Assembly: GCA_002682825.1 (NCBI GenBank)
Contig: NOKP01000003.1
Location: forward strand, 2,542,001-2,606,000
Direction of reading: 5' to 3'
DNA: 64,000 nt
Source of the DNA: Neonectria sp. B-13
Taxonomy: Eukaryota > Ascomycota > Sordariomycetes > Hypocreales > Nectriaceae
In this document: positions 34,890 to 46,380 of the stretch, in pieces
Layout of the letters: every line of letters begins with the position of its first letter
Numbering within the stretch: position 1 is the first letter of the stretch
Program-made: the position numbers and the translations under genes
Notes under the pieces: generated by a model
What the model was told of the DNA's origin: nothing
Database searches by the model: none
Seen by the model: only the letters and a program-made list of their open reading frames with translations

Positions 34890-36494
34890 TTAGTATCCCG
34901 CAGGTTCAGGCTTCGACGGGAACGCAGGGCCCTTGATATTGGTTCGGCACTGCTGCTTCCAGTTTTGGGGCGTGAATTTGTCGACGATGGCCTTGAACGC
35001 CTCCTGAGAAGAAGAGGGATGTCAGTGAGGAATGTGAAAGTTGGAGCAGGGCAAACTCACCAGGGTGCAGAAGGACTCGTTGCCGTCGAGGTGTTTTCCG
35101 GCGGCCTTGCACCCCGGGATGGCCACGGGCTGGTCGTTGTACCGCAGGCGGACGTAGTAACCCTGGAGGTGTGCCTTCTCAGCTTCGGCCAGTTCCGGTG
35201 TCATCTTGCGGCCGATGCCCGGAGGCGGGGATCCCGGACTAGCGCCGGAGCCGGAGCCGGTAACCCAGCTGAAGAGGGAAGAGAATCCGCCAGGCTTCGA
35301 GGCCGGGACGGAAGCGGGTTGGTCGGCGTGACGGAACAGCTCGAGGGCGATATGGCTGGTGAAGGGGGGCCAGGCTTCGGTGTTATAAGCGCCTAGGCTG
35401 GAGAGCACAGCGGCCAGGGTGGTGTCGTGACATCCGCTCATGCCGAAGCGGATAGGCTGCGCAGCACCTTGTCTGTTGGAGGTGATCTCATACTCGCCAT
35501 CGGCAGGGGAGTGCTCAGCACTACCGACCATGCGAGCGACTACATCACCCAGCAGGCCACCAATACCAAGAGTGCGGTACTCCTGACTCTCGCTGTAGCC
35601 GGCGTACCACTCCTCGACGCCGATCTTCTCAATGATACGCCTGACCTCCGGGTCGTAGAACTCCTTGGGGAGCCTCGTTGCCGGGCCGTGTGCGGCGGTG
35701 GCATTGATGGTATCCATAAGACCGCTAAGGCGCGGGTGGGCATCAATGGCCACGCGGGGGCTGTCGTCGGGCATCCAGTGGCCAAGGCGCTTGGTCAAGA
35801 GAGTCATTTCATCCGAATCGTTCCAGCGATCGGCGGCACGTTGGGCGAAGGCACGAGCAAGGTGGGCGAAGCGGCGACAATTGCCATCGTTGGGGAAGAG
35901 AGTCTCATCATTAGGAGCGCGGAGGAGAATGGTCGGGGGCGGTAGATCCGGAGCGCGGGTCGCAGGCGGGTAGAGCCCGTGGAGGGTCTGCTGAAGGGAC
36001 TCGAGGGCGCGAGGCACGGGGGTGGCCCGGAGGTAGATCGGGGCGCCGTCGACAAGAGTAGGCGGGAGGAAGCCGAGTTGTTCGACATAGAGGTTGCGCA
36101 GGCGGTGGCCCAGGAAGGTGGTTGTCTCACGGCCTCGATCAGTCAGCATGCCCGACTCGCATATGGCATCGAGCTCGGCGGAAGGGCCGGCGGCGACAAC
36201 GGCGGCGTCATCGGAGCCGAAGGTCTCGAGACGGCGCTGCCACTCGAGCGTGGTGAGAGTCTGGGCGGTGCCGGTGGCGGCGTCTGCCGGGCTGAGGAGG
36301 ACGCTAGTGAGGCGGCGGGCGGTAGAGCAGTAGGGCCAGAAGGGAGGAAGCCCGGTGTTGCGGAAACGGGCGGTAATCGGGGTGCGCTCGCCGTGGCGGA
36401 GGAGGATCTGAACTTGCTGGAGGCGCAACTGGGGCGGATAGAGAGCTGCAAGCTCGGCGTCGGTATACGGTGGCCGAGGTTTGAGGGTTGACAT
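34890..36494 (-). CDS. Histidine acid phosphatase family protein
   Basis: Branch-2 histidine phosphatase, hydrolysing a phosphomonoester through a phosphohistidine. Two exons on the minus strand (36494-35061, 35003-34890) separated by a 57-nt intron give 515 aa. The N-terminal catalytic motif is LLRHGERTP (His34 the nucleophile) and the C-terminal proton-donor motif is SGCHDTTLAAV (His-Asp near residue 354). The last exon, ending KPEPAGY, is missing from the plain ORF, which instead runs into the intron. There is no signal peptide, so unlike secreted phytases this is probably cytosolic; it resembles the lysophosphatidate/2-phosphoxylose phosphatase branch more than fungal phytase. A Gly/Ser/Pro-rich loop lies near residue 400. 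Divergent from the LCAT-like gene. Confidence 0.88.
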
Positions 36495-38344
36495 GGTGGG
36501 CGGCAGCGAGTCAATTGGCAGATTGGGCGATCAATGCAAGCTGAGATATGAGGCTTGGAGAGGTGAGACGAGACAAGGATGAAATGTAGTGTTAAGAAGA
36601 TGACCCGAAGGCTTGGGTTTAGACACACAGTCGAAGCGGTGATGAGAACGAGTGACTCGTGAGTGAGTGAACCACTAAATGGGGCCGATGACGGCAAGCG
36701 TGCGGCGGCGGTCAGACCAGACCCACCGGAGTCGGAGCCGGATTCGCGGGGCCGGGGGAAGGTAATGATTGTGCAGGTGGGCAAAATGTGCAAGCGTTTT
36801 AGATACTTATGCAGACACTATAACTTACGGCACAAGTACGGTACCTTGAGATTTGCAGCGTTTTGGATTGCTGACTGCAGAGAAGATCTCGTGGCGGACA
36901 GTTAGATGGCTGGCGATCCCTGGTCGGCGGAGTACATAATCGTGATGAATACGAAGTACGACAAACCGAATCCCGTTCGCCTAAGATGCGAAGGAAGAAG
37001 CTGAGGAGCGAGCTGAGCTGCCAGCCTGGTCATTACTGCGTAAGCACTGAGCACTGAGCAGCGTGTCTGAGCTAATTGCTGACTATTGATTGGGCTGAAG
37101 CGGTGCACACGCAGGTGGATGGCGCAACGGAATCGGCGGAAGAAACCAGGTCGTTAGCTCCAAAAACCAGAGTGTCAACTGTACATTGTACATTGTACAG
37201 TAGTCTCCACCAACAACGACGAAGGGCTTCCGGGATGCGAAAGGCGACATGTAATGTTATGATCTCATCCTCACCTCAGTCTCGGGCAATTTAATTCGGT
37301 ACCGACTTTGCAGAGCAAGCCTGACCACTCCGGCGGGGCAGGAGTGTGGGGGACAGTTTCCAGGAGGATCCATAATCACATGCCTCTTGCCCTTCGATGT
37401 GCGCTCTTACATGAGCCGCACGACCCAGCTTCGTGGCTCCTTCCCAGAAGGGGACTCCATGCTGTAGCTCCGTACCTGCCTCAGAGTACGCAGGTGACAG
37501 GTGACAGGCGACAGGCAACACAATTGTTCCGTGGAAAATGTGGACAACCTGGACAGGAGGCGCTTCCTAGCTCCCTCAAAGTCCGTACTTTTGTACTCTT
37601 CTGGTCAGCGAACACACGTGCAGCACCAACGGAAAGGATGAAATCGTTGAATGGAACTTCGCCGCCAGGTCGCCGGCACCTTCCTGCTGGTAAGCGCCGG
37701 CGCCAAGCTCCGTGTTTCCCCAGGTGCTAGGACACTCCTCGGCCGTCATTGGCACCGAAGTCCCGGTCTTTTGGACCCGTCCATTTGGCGTTGGCCCCGT
37801 TGACTCCGTTGGCTCCGTTGGCTTACCCAATGACCTCATAGCATCGGCGGCTGTTCTATGCTCGCCGTGTCGAAAGGGGGTGTAAAACGCGTCTCGGACA
37901 CTGGCCTCAGCCCGAATGCCCGTGCAAACAATCCCACGATTTCCCAAAATCATTGCGATAACCCCTCATCACCGCATTGAGTCCGGCCGAGAACCACCCC
38001 ACGGAAACCGACTCCCAGCCTCTAGACCAAACTTTGCCCCAGGTCGATCCATAGCGGATAGTCCGGAAGGGGCGCAGCTCCAGCCGCTTCCTTCGCACTC
38101 GACAAACAGCTTCGGGTATATTTTGAGAGCTCCACTATGTGCTGGCCTAAGGGTCTTTCTCGTCGACTACACCTTCTTATCTCGTCTCTTTTTCCTCTCA
38201 TGCTTCATGAGCCGAGGCATTATGATACCCTCGCTTGCTCCTGGCCCTTCCGCACGCGGCTGTAACAAGACTTGAGCCTCATCCATTCAAGCCTGAACTA
38301 CCGCCGCTGTTCCTCCGGCCTCACTCCTCTACTCTGCTCTCCAT
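36495..38344. other. Divergent promoter region, acid phosphatase / LCAT-like
   Basis: 1.85 kb. No supported gene. Contains short direct repeats (TGTACATTGTACATTGTACA near 37,180, a small tandem palindromic element) and CAGGTGACAGGTGACAGGCGACAGG near 37,490 (9-bp steps). The last ~200 bases before 38345 are C/T-rich. Confidence 0.6.
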
Positions 38345-40831
38345 ATGGCTGCTCAAGTCACCATGGCCAACGCTGTCGTTGAGCCCAGCCGAGACTCCCG
38401 AGTCCCAGTCTTAGATGCCCTTGACACATTGGACATACAAGATGACGACTCAATTATTCGCAATCAAGACGAAGCAGAAGCCCTGCTGCAACCGGCCCTC
38501 AGTGCTGTGGCAAGACACTTAACATCTCAAAATACTCCGGCAATCGAAAAAGTAGCGGCTTTGGACAAGCACGGAGGTGGCCTCTTCGATTTGCCCTCAG
38601 ACGCTGATGGCGATGGCGATGGCGATGGCGATGGCGATGGCGATGGCGACGGCAATTCGAGCCCCGAGCCAAACTCGTCACCTTCGTCACCAGAGACGAC
38701 TCCAGACATCCTCCAAAAACCAAGGCTAGGCCAGCTACCAATTAATCAGCCAATACGAGATCCTTTCCCTTCGCCCTGGCAAGCTCAACCGAAACCAATC
38801 CAATCCAAAGGTGCAACATCCCGTCCTTCGAAAGGAATTCTGGTGTCAGCCTTGGGGCCAACACGGAATCGATCTAGGTCGGCCGGTCAGGAGGCATTAA
38901 GACGAATATCGAAAGCATTTCCGTCTCTTAGCTCGCCCTCACACCTCCTCCCGTCCCTCTCTGGCTCTTCCTTCTTCTCCAGCTTCGCAGAGAAACCCAA
39001 CACAGGCATCCCGAGCAAGCTTAACCAGTCTTCGTCGTCTAGCCAGCTCCAATCTGCAAGAAACGGCCCAGGCCCAACTCTATCTCAAAATTCACAGACG
39101 AGGGCCCAGACTTATCCCACTCAAGCCAAGGCTGCTAATCCATTATCCATATCTGCATCTGCATCTGCGTCTGCTGTACGCCCTAAGATACTTCGCCGAG
39201 TAACCTCTGATGACAGTATGCTCTATCACAGCCTCTCAAGGGCCTCCTCCCTCGGCGACGATGAACAGTTTCACCATGTACGAGAAATGGTCAACACACG
39301 ATTCATGGCGCTCAGAGATAGCCTTCCAGATGTACCAAACTTCAAGATGCCCAACATACCTAAGCTGTACCAACAAGCTAGACAATCGTCGCTTTCTCTC
39401 CACACTGTACATTCATCTGATGCCCTCGGGCAGTCGAATATACCGCGAGAGACCCGCGTGGCTTCCAAGGATCCGTCTACAGTTCTTGACCGAGTGCTCG
39501 AAGAACTCACTGGCGATATAGTAATCATGGGGGGATATCGAGGATCAATCTTGAGATCAGCTGAAGCCCCTCATCAGCAACTCTGGGCTCCGGTCAAGCT
39601 CGGGCTTAACATGCGCAAAGCCAACCTCGAGGTCGGCCTAGAAGATGAAGACGAAGAGAAGATGGAGGAGACCATCATTCCGTCGGGAATGCTGACACAC
39701 ATTGGTCCCATCGACATCTCGCGCAAGTTCATAAAAAAACTACAGTCTTGCGATAACGCCCGTGCAGGCAAGCTGCGTGTCTGGGACTATGGTTATGACT
39801 GGAGACTCAGCCCCCATTTGCTGTCCTTAAGACTCCAGGAATATCTTCAAAAGTTGCCCTCAAACCAGCCCGGCACGCCGACACAGTCTCGCGGCGCCCT
39901 GGTCATTGCCCATAGCCTCGGCGGCCTCATCACCCGTCACGCCGTCAACCAGAGGCCAGATTTGTTCTCCTCTGTTCTGTTCGCTGGTGTCCCACAGCGC
40001 TGCGTCAACATACTCAACCCTATGCGCCATGGCGATGTCGTTTTGTTCAACGAGAAGCTCCTCACCGCTCAAGTTAACTTCTCCATACGCACTTCATTCG
40101 TTTTCCTTCCGGAGGACGGATTCTGCTTCGTCGATAAGAACACGGGCGAGGAGTATCCCATTGACTTCTATAACCCTCAGGAGTGGATCAAGTATCATTT
40201 AAGCCCATGCATGCAGCCAACTCTTCCGGCTTACAACCGCCAGGCGTCCTCCTCCTTTTCGTCCCGAATTCCTAAATCACTGAGGGCTCGGGCGGACAGC
40301 AAAACAGATAAACAACCTCCCTCGCCCACGACAACCAGCCGCAACCCCCTTACTCCGCAACTCAATGGCGGCGCCGCCCACCAGAATGAGCCTGCGCCCA
40401 CGGACCCAGAACGAGAACGATACCTCAACTACCTAACCAAAACGCTCGCCATGGTTCGCAAGTTCCGCTCCGAGCTTGTCCACTCGTCTGCACACCAGGA
40501 CGCCAACGTTTACCCACCCCTGGCTCTCATCTACGGAAAGAGCATTCCCACTGTATACGCCGCGCAGGTCACCAGCCGGGATGGAATCCCCTGCCAAGAC
40601 GCATATGACGACCTTCTCTTCCGCCCGGGTGACGGTGTCGTCCTGGCCAAGGAGGCCATGCTCCCGAATGGGTATTCCCTCGTCCGCGGTGGCCGAGTGT
40701 GCACCGAACGCGGGCACATCACCATGCTCGGTGACATGCCGGCCATGGGCCGCGCCCTCGAAGCGTTGGTCAGGGGTCGCCGCAAGGGCATTGGCCTGGG
40801 TAACAGCAGTGACGAGGAAAAGGGACAGTAG
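38345..40831 (+). CDS. LCAT-like alpha/beta hydrolase (lecithin:cholesterol acyltransferase fold)
   Basis: Predicted lipase or acyltransferase acting on membrane lipids. Single exon, 828 aa. The N-terminal ~340 residues are disordered and Ser/Pro-rich and include an (Asp-Gly)8 run at about residues 88-103, encoded by a GATGGC repeat. The hydrolase core begins at VLDRVLEELTGDIVIMGGYRG and carries VWDYGYDWRLSP and the nucleophile elbow VIAHSLGGL, Ser524 being the likely catalytic serine, followed by FAGVPQRCVNILNP. A second low-complexity insert (~640-690) precedes the C-terminal segment LALIYGKSIPTVYAAQV, which likely holds the remaining triad region. No signal peptide. An ATG six codons in (38363) has good context and may be used. 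Neighbours do not suggest a specific pathway. Confidence 0.82.
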   Translation: MAAQVTMANAVVEPSRDSRVPVLDALDTLDIQDDDSIIRNQDEAEALLQPALSAVARHLTSQNTPAIEKVAALDKHGGGLFDLPSDADGDGDGDGDGDGDGDGNSSPEPNSSPSSPETTPDILQKPRLGQLPINQPIRDPFPSPWQAQPKPIQSKGATSRPSKGILVSALGPTRNRSRSAGQEALRRISKAFPSLSSPSHLLPSLSGSSFFSSFAEKPNTGIPSKLNQSSSSSQLQSARNGPGPTLSQNSQTRAQTYPTQAKAANPLSISASASASAVRPKILRRVTSDDSMLYHSLSRASSLGDDEQFHHVREMVNTRFMALRDSLPDVPNFKMPNIPKLYQQARQSSLSLHTVHSSDALGQSNIPRETRVASKDPSTVLDRVLEELTGDIVIMGGYRGSILRSAEAPHQQLWAPVKLGLNMRKANLEVGLEDEDEEKMEETIIPSGMLTHIGPIDISRKFIKKLQSCDNARAGKLRVWDYGYDWRLSPHLLSLRLQEYLQKLPSNQPGTPTQSRGALVIAHSLGGLITRHAVNQRPDLFSSVLFAGVPQRCVNILNPMRHGDVVLFNEKLLTAQVNFSIRTSFVFLPEDGFCFVDKNTGEEYPIDFYNPQEWIKYHLSPCMQPTLPAYNRQASSSFSSRIPKSLRARADSKTDKQPPSPTTTSRNPLTPQLNGGAAHQNEPAPTDPERERYLNYLTKTLAMVRKFRSELVHSSAHQDANVYPPLALIYGKSIPTVYAAQVTSRDGIPCQDAYDDLLFRPGDGVVLAKEAMLPNGYSLVRGGRVCTERGHITMLGDMPAMGRALEALVRGRRKGIGLGNSSDEEKGQ
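38606..38653 (+). repeat. GATGGC hexanucleotide repeat encoding (Asp-Gly)n
   Basis: Seven exact GATGGC units plus one GACGGC inside the LCAT-like gene. Because the unit is 6 bp, expansion or loss adds or removes Asp-Gly pairs without breaking frame. Confidence 0.95.
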
Positions 40832-41623
40832 AGAGGTGATACACGACGTCGGTGGGCTCAGGGTAACACCACATGATATTATACCCTCCGTCCCGCAGCT
40901 GGATGTGGTATGCGATGATGAGATGGAGCACCAACCCCCGTCTTCCCCCTCCATCCTCATATAAATGGGCGGACGGGGGATTCATGAGAAATGAAGAGGA
41001 TGATTGCCAATCATGTGGACGAGTTAATGAACAGCAAGACTGTATGCCCGTTTTGGATGCATTATTATATATTGGCCTCGGTGGCCTGTTGCAGCATAGG
41101 CAAATTGTACAATATGATTTGATACATGGAACAATCTGAATAGTTGTTTTCCCATCCCCCTTTCCCTTAAACTCCCATTATGTTCTCGTTATACACCACC
41201 GGTCTCTTGATGTTGTGATACGGGCTCTTCAATTGAATGCCCGTCATTTTACAAACTCCAGCATTATTGAAATGTCTCTGGTCGCCAACCAAGCCATCGG
41301 CGGTTGACGTTCAGTTTCCCATCCTTGAAACCCAGAGCGCCGGGGCCGGAATCGGCGCTTACTGGAGTGGACGGTGCTGTTGCTCCCTGAGTGTGTTCGA
41401 GGAATAAATTAGTAGCCAGCAACAAATGGTATGTGCTGGCTATGTGCTGGCGGCCGGTCGTGAAAGGCGACCTAGCATTGCCATTCAGTATTAATCTTGA
41501 TACTGTCGCACGAAGGTATGAGAGGCTTCTGGACCAGCTGTGGGCGGTTGTATTCCGAAGCGGGCTCGTGCGGGTATCGTTGTATTAGTGAGTATCTTCG
41601 TTTCTGTGTGCGTATGGGCCGGA
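40832..41623. other. Convergent intergenic spacer (LCAT-like / 2EXR)
   Basis: 792 bases between stop codons; both 3' UTRs. AT-richer around 41,060-41,280. No gene seen. Confidence 0.7.
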
Positions 41624-42444
41624 CTAGGCGATGGCAGCAAGAGCGTCCCAGGACTTGGGAAAAGCGCTCAAGGGCAGGATGCTCCATCGCGGGGGGTTCC
41701 AGGAGGGGGTCTGTTCGCGCAGGGTAGCGACGGCGGTCTGGATTTGGCGGGCCATACGGACGTAGACCATGGTAGGCTCGAGATAGGACATGGAATGCAT
41801 GGACTCCTCGTCGCGGGGCACAAATATGATCTCCTCGAGGCCGGGCATGCGGGCCTGGAGACGGCGGAGCAGGTCCACGGTCAGGCCGGAGGCGGTCATG
41901 GAGCGGTAGGTGTTGTCGACCCAGAAGAGGGCGTCATTGATGGCGACGCGGCGGACGGCGGCGAGCTGTTCGGGGTCGCACATAGACATGCAGGTGTGGA
42001 ACTGCGAGTCGGCGGCCATGTAACCGTCGCGAGGGCCGAAGTACAGGACGTCGCGGGTCGGGCTGAAGAAGACCTGACCGGGGCCGCGGGCGAAGCCGAA
42101 TTCAAGCCGGTAGTGCTTGAGGGCTTCGGCGCGGGACTCGGCGCAGACTTGGAGGTTGGCGGGGATGACGGCGGACGAGACGCAGCCGGTGTTGAGGTCG
42201 AGGCCGGACTGCGAGGGCTCAAGGGAGCAGGGCCAGTTGGAGCCGCATCGGATGGGGACGAGGCGAGTCTCGGGCACGTTGTAGTTCCAGATTTTGAGAC
42301 GCAGCTCGGTGGGAAGCTTGCAAAAGAAGTGCTGTCGGCGGGGAGGCCAAGGCGGGCGCATGTCAGTATGTGTGTGCGTCTAGCATCTAGCATCTAAGCG
42401 GGATGCGGGTGATCGGCGAAGCTAAAACTCACGAATTCGGCCAT
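41624..42444 (-). CDS. 2EXR-domain protein (fungal-specific)
   Basis: Member of the large filamentous-fungal 2EXR family, whose function is unknown. Two exons on the minus strand: a 12-nt first exon (42444-42433, MAEF) and 42331-41624, joined across a 101-nt intron (GTGAGT...CGACAG, branch ACTGAC) to give 239 aa. The splice yields MAEFHFFCKLPTELRLKIWN, the family signature of an aromatic Phe-rich start followed by KLPxELRLxIW. Conserved middle segment: LQVCAESRAEALKHYRLEF, then VLYFGPRD. An unspliced reading would start at an ATG in the intron (42361) and give an unlikely MRPPWPPRRQ start. The promoter side carries a G-rich/C-rich tract. Convergent with the LCAT-like gene. Confidence 0.85.
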
Positions 42445-42824
42445 GTCTGATGATGACAGTGGGGAAGCGGTTGGTGCTGGAAACATGGTACTTGCGTGGG
42501 TGCGTGCGTGTCGGTGTTTTGGACGAGTAGGTGCGAGGGAGACGGGGCCGAGGAACGAGCGGCCAAAAGGGAGGATGAGGAAGGATGCGAGGACGAAAGG
42601 ACGGGGAGCTGAGGAAGAAGAGATATGTAATGGCTATGTATTAGGGCGGAGGGGGACTGGCTCAGATATGGATGGTATGGGTGTGATTGTGACGAGGCCC
42701 CGGAGCAATCGGCAAGGTTCAGAGCTTGCGAGGAAAGGTTCGAGGGATCACCACAAAGAGAACCAAGGGCGGCTGGAGAGTAGAGGGGGCCTAGAGAGCA
42801 GAGGGCCTAGTACTGTAGAGAATT

Positions 42825-42852
42825 GGGGGGTGGAAGGGAGGGGAGGGGAGGG
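42825..42852 (+). repeat. G-rich tract with G-quadruplex potential
   Basis: G runs of 6, 3, 4, 4 and 3 separated by 1-5 nt. It is the C/T-rich leader of the 2EXR gene seen from the opposite strand. Folding is inferred from pattern only. Confidence 0.6.
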
Positions 42853-43335
42853 AGTAGAGAGAGGAGGGGAAGTGGTGTGGTAATGGCCAGGCTGACGGCG
42901 GAGAAGTTGGAGAGTCGTAGACTAATATAACCAGGAGACGGACTTGGGAAGGCGGACGGGACGTGACCCGGCAGGCCATGTTCCATGATGGAGAAGATGG
43001 AGACAGACTGGTGGCTGCGCCGGGCCTTCGTGCGCTGCTCTACCAGGTTCCTTTTCTTCTGCTGTAGAAACAGGAGCTGAGCATTGTCGCTTGCTGCATG
43101 GGACCCTGTCGACGCGGTGCCAGGGCATGTGTAAGTTGTCGGGGCAGAAACCCGTTCTTGGGACGAGACTCGACAGCTTCTTTGCTTTGGGCGCGCGAGG
43201 CGGACCCAGGACAAGAACCGACTGCTTGGGTCAGAGAGAGCCGGGGGGGAGGGGGGTGTTTGGGATTGTGATCGCTATGGTTAAGCCGCTCCGAGCCTAG
43301 AGGGCGTGTGGTTGTCTCAAAGGCTTTGCCGGGGC

Positions 43336-43361
43336 CTTGCTTTGCTTTGCTTTGCTTTGTG
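43336..43361 (+). repeat. CTTTG pentanucleotide repeat
   Basis: Four to five tandem TTTGC units in non-coding DNA. Confidence 0.85.
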
Positions 43362-43745
43362 CCCTTTCCCAGTTGCGTTTTGTTCTTGATTCCTTGATTT
43401 GGCTGGTACAAACAATTTGTCGCGATTCTCGACTCGTTCGTTCGGTGCTGTGCTGTGAAGGATCCATACCCAAGTCCGGCCAAAGGGACAAACAGCTGCA
43501 CGCAAGGCTTCTGGTTATTATCCATCAACCCCCCCACCTCCCTTTCGGTGACACCCAGCATGCGATGCATGCTGATCTCGTCCGGCGCTGGATTCGCCGG
43601 CTTGGGAACCCCCGCCGTCTGTGTCTCGCTTGAGCCGCCCACGCGCCGGGCCCACTTGCGGAGGCAGGGGAGAGAAGACAAGTGAGACTGATGAGAGCCT
43701 CGACCGGGCTCAGAAGACAAGTTCACTCAAACAGCGCTCGTCTCT

Positions 43746-43775
43746 ATCGTCATTTATCGTCATCCATCGTCATCC
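43746..43775 (+). repeat. 10-bp tandem triplicate ATCGTCATYY
   Basis: Three consecutive 10-bp units: ATCGTCATTT and then ATCGTCATCC twice. Confidence 0.85.
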
Positions 43776-46004
43776 GTCCCTTTGAAGAAATAGGGATCCA
43801 GAGTGACCTGACTGACCGACAAACCGGAGACCGGGAGATGGACCGACCTGCTTCTCAGCCTTCGTATGTGGCATGCCGGATCGACAGGGTCCCCGGAGCT
43901 CCCTGGGCTCTCGGGGCTCCCGGTGCCCTTGGCTCGAGGATCCCACGGCCAAAGCATGTCGTCTCTTGCGAAGTGAAGTTGGGTGCCTTGCCACATGGAC
44001 AAGGGTTGCTCGTGACCCTGGTCCGGTCCCCAATTGCCTTGGGCCCTGGGGTCAGGATCTGCGGCTGTTTCCTTAGACTCGACCATCGACGCCAATGAGA
44101 CATGAGAGTATCCCCGAACAATCACTTCGACGCAGCGATGCTTTTGCCGGACAAGAAGGCTCCTGGGCCGGCCAATGCGGGGCTTTTGATTTGGAATTGA
44201 AGCCCCTGGCGTCTTCCCGTCTCGTTGTCAACGACCCAAGTGCCCTCCTTGTCTTGCTGTCAAGCGTGAAATGTCCCTGTCGCCCATTTCACTCCCGTCC
44301 TCGTGCACGCAGCACCCCCAAGAGCGCGGGATGGGGGTGGAGTCCTCCGCTGGCTCGCCCGCTTGAAAGTGGAACACTGAACGCCCAGCAGGTCGACACC
44401 CGCCTAATGGTCCACCTAAACGGGGCCAAGATGGAGAGCATCTTGTGTCAAGAACATATTTCCAGTCGCTCTAAATCTAGACCATTCGCAATGGCCAGGG
44501 TGCCTGGACTCCCTGGGATGGGACTCCCCGAAGATATCAGCATGGGAATCTCTCGTAGGCCTTTTTCTCCGCGTTATAGCAATCAATGGCCATCTCATAC
44601 CGAGAAACCGCAATGGCAGCCAGCCACCATGAAGAAGACTCGGCGAGCGAGACTCCCTTGGCTCTCTCCCCACAAGCCGTGTTGGTTGTTAGTCGCCTGT
44701 AGGTACCGAACTCTACTATATCCGTCGAATGTGCTGATCAGTGATCCGCAGCCATCTGCAGGACATCAATACTGCATTGGAAGGGCCAGCCGTGTCACCA
44801 GGGAACCGCTGTTGCTGCTGTTCCAGCTGCCGTGGTCCTGTCGCCGCAGACACGCGCACAATCCCATAGAGACACAGTTCGCTGGTCCAAGGCATTCCCT
44901 TTCTGAGTATTGCCTAGCATAAAACAGCTGCAGTCAGTCTTCGCTTTGCAGTGCAGCGGTCTCGGGATAGAAACCCAGAATGTGAAGCTGCCAGCGGCGC
45001 CCTCAGTGGTCAGCGTTGGCCATTGTTACTTTTTTCCCTTTTTTTCCTTTTCCTTCCCCAGCCATGATCCTCCGAGTTCGCTTCTGCGCCTCTCTGCTGT
45101 ATTCCAGAATTAGGAGTTTGTCATTGGCTTTGCTGAATTCCGGATTCAGTGCCGGGAGTGGGGATCTCGCTCACCGGTAGTAGAGGCCGTAGACCATGAC
45201 CTTGCTACAAAGTATGACAGAGCCACGGATACCGTCCCTTGACTCCTTGCCGATGTCTTTTCTCGACAGCTTGCGTCGCTGCCAATGCCGCCTCGTCGCC
45301 CCCCCCGGTCTTGTTTGGCCCACGGTGTCCCTGTCGCATCCCCATGTCCGCTGCCATTCTGCGCCCAATGCTGACTCGGCCGGCGTTTCCTGGGATAGGG
45401 CGGGTGTTGCTCGTCCTTGGGCAGCAAGCAAATAGACGCTACTGTCGATCATCCGTGGACCGTGGCGCGTGCAGGCGGCGTGCATTGTCGAGTCGTGGAC
45501 AATCGATAATCACAGCTCGACGCTCGAGCCACAGTTGGACGATCTAGGCGCATGCCAAACTTTATTGTGCGCCATGTCGACACTCGCCCTTTTCCCAATG
45601 GCATCATTAAAGAACGGGCGCTTGTCAGTGCGTTCGTCCGGCTGCGTTCAACCTCCCACACACCTCTCTCACACTGCCGTTCGCTCCCCGTGTCCGCGTT
45701 TGACGAAGATAGTAGCCCGTTCATGCGCATCGGAGTTGGGCGTCGATTCGCACCCACCCCAATGTCCGCAGGATCAAACGGCAAAAGCAACACGGCAGCC
45801 TCATCTCGGGTACTTGCTGGGCGGACAGTTTTGAGCCAGAGCCCTGCCCGGTATCCGCAGAGCTGAAAGGATGTTGCGTCGATAAATTGATCCATCATCG
45901 CTAGGACAAAGGGCGAGCCCGAAAAACATTGGGGCCTGCAGTCAGGCACGTACCGCCCTTGCCGTCCCCATCTGCAGTGTCACCCTACCAGAGATTAGAT
46001 CTGT

Positions 46005-46380
46005 CACGTGCGATGATCGGAATTGGGATACTCTCTGATCAGGTGAGCAGTCACATGGAGCTCTCCTATCATGTGACTGCGCTCTGGTATTGTATTCATC
46101 ATGTCGAAGCGCTGATCCAACCTCCACCCACATCGCTAGCAGCTACTGCGTTCCATTGGAGCCAATGTCGGAGTCGGCGGTGACCGACAATTCTTCCATT
46201 TGTTGATTTCTAAACTTCTCAGATCCCCCCCCCCCCAATCACTATTACTGATCTGGGCCAGCAGACGCCATGGATAGTTTTGTTGTCCAGGCAGCTTGGC
46301 GAGCACTGATTGAGCGTGCCCAAGTTTGTCGGAAATTTCAAAATCCGGCCACGTTCGCAAGCGGCAGCATATCACATGAC
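46005..46380. promoter_or_regulatory. CACRTG-motif group with an 11-bp inverted repeat
   Basis: CACGTG at 46005-46010; a perfect inverted repeat GCAGTCACATG (46047-46057) / CATGTGACTGC (46070-46080) with 12-nt spacer; and TCACATGAC at 46372-46380. Another CACGTG lies at 46818-46823. Such E-box-type sites bind bHLH factors (for example Cbf1) in fungi. The target gene (VDAC about 1 kb downstream, or 2EXR) is inference. Confidence 0.45.

Noticed and set aside
43040..43726. 228-codon minus-strand ORF in the 2EXR-VDAC gap
   Set aside because: Length is within what chance gives in this much sequence; contains the translated CTTTG microsatellite and no family match.
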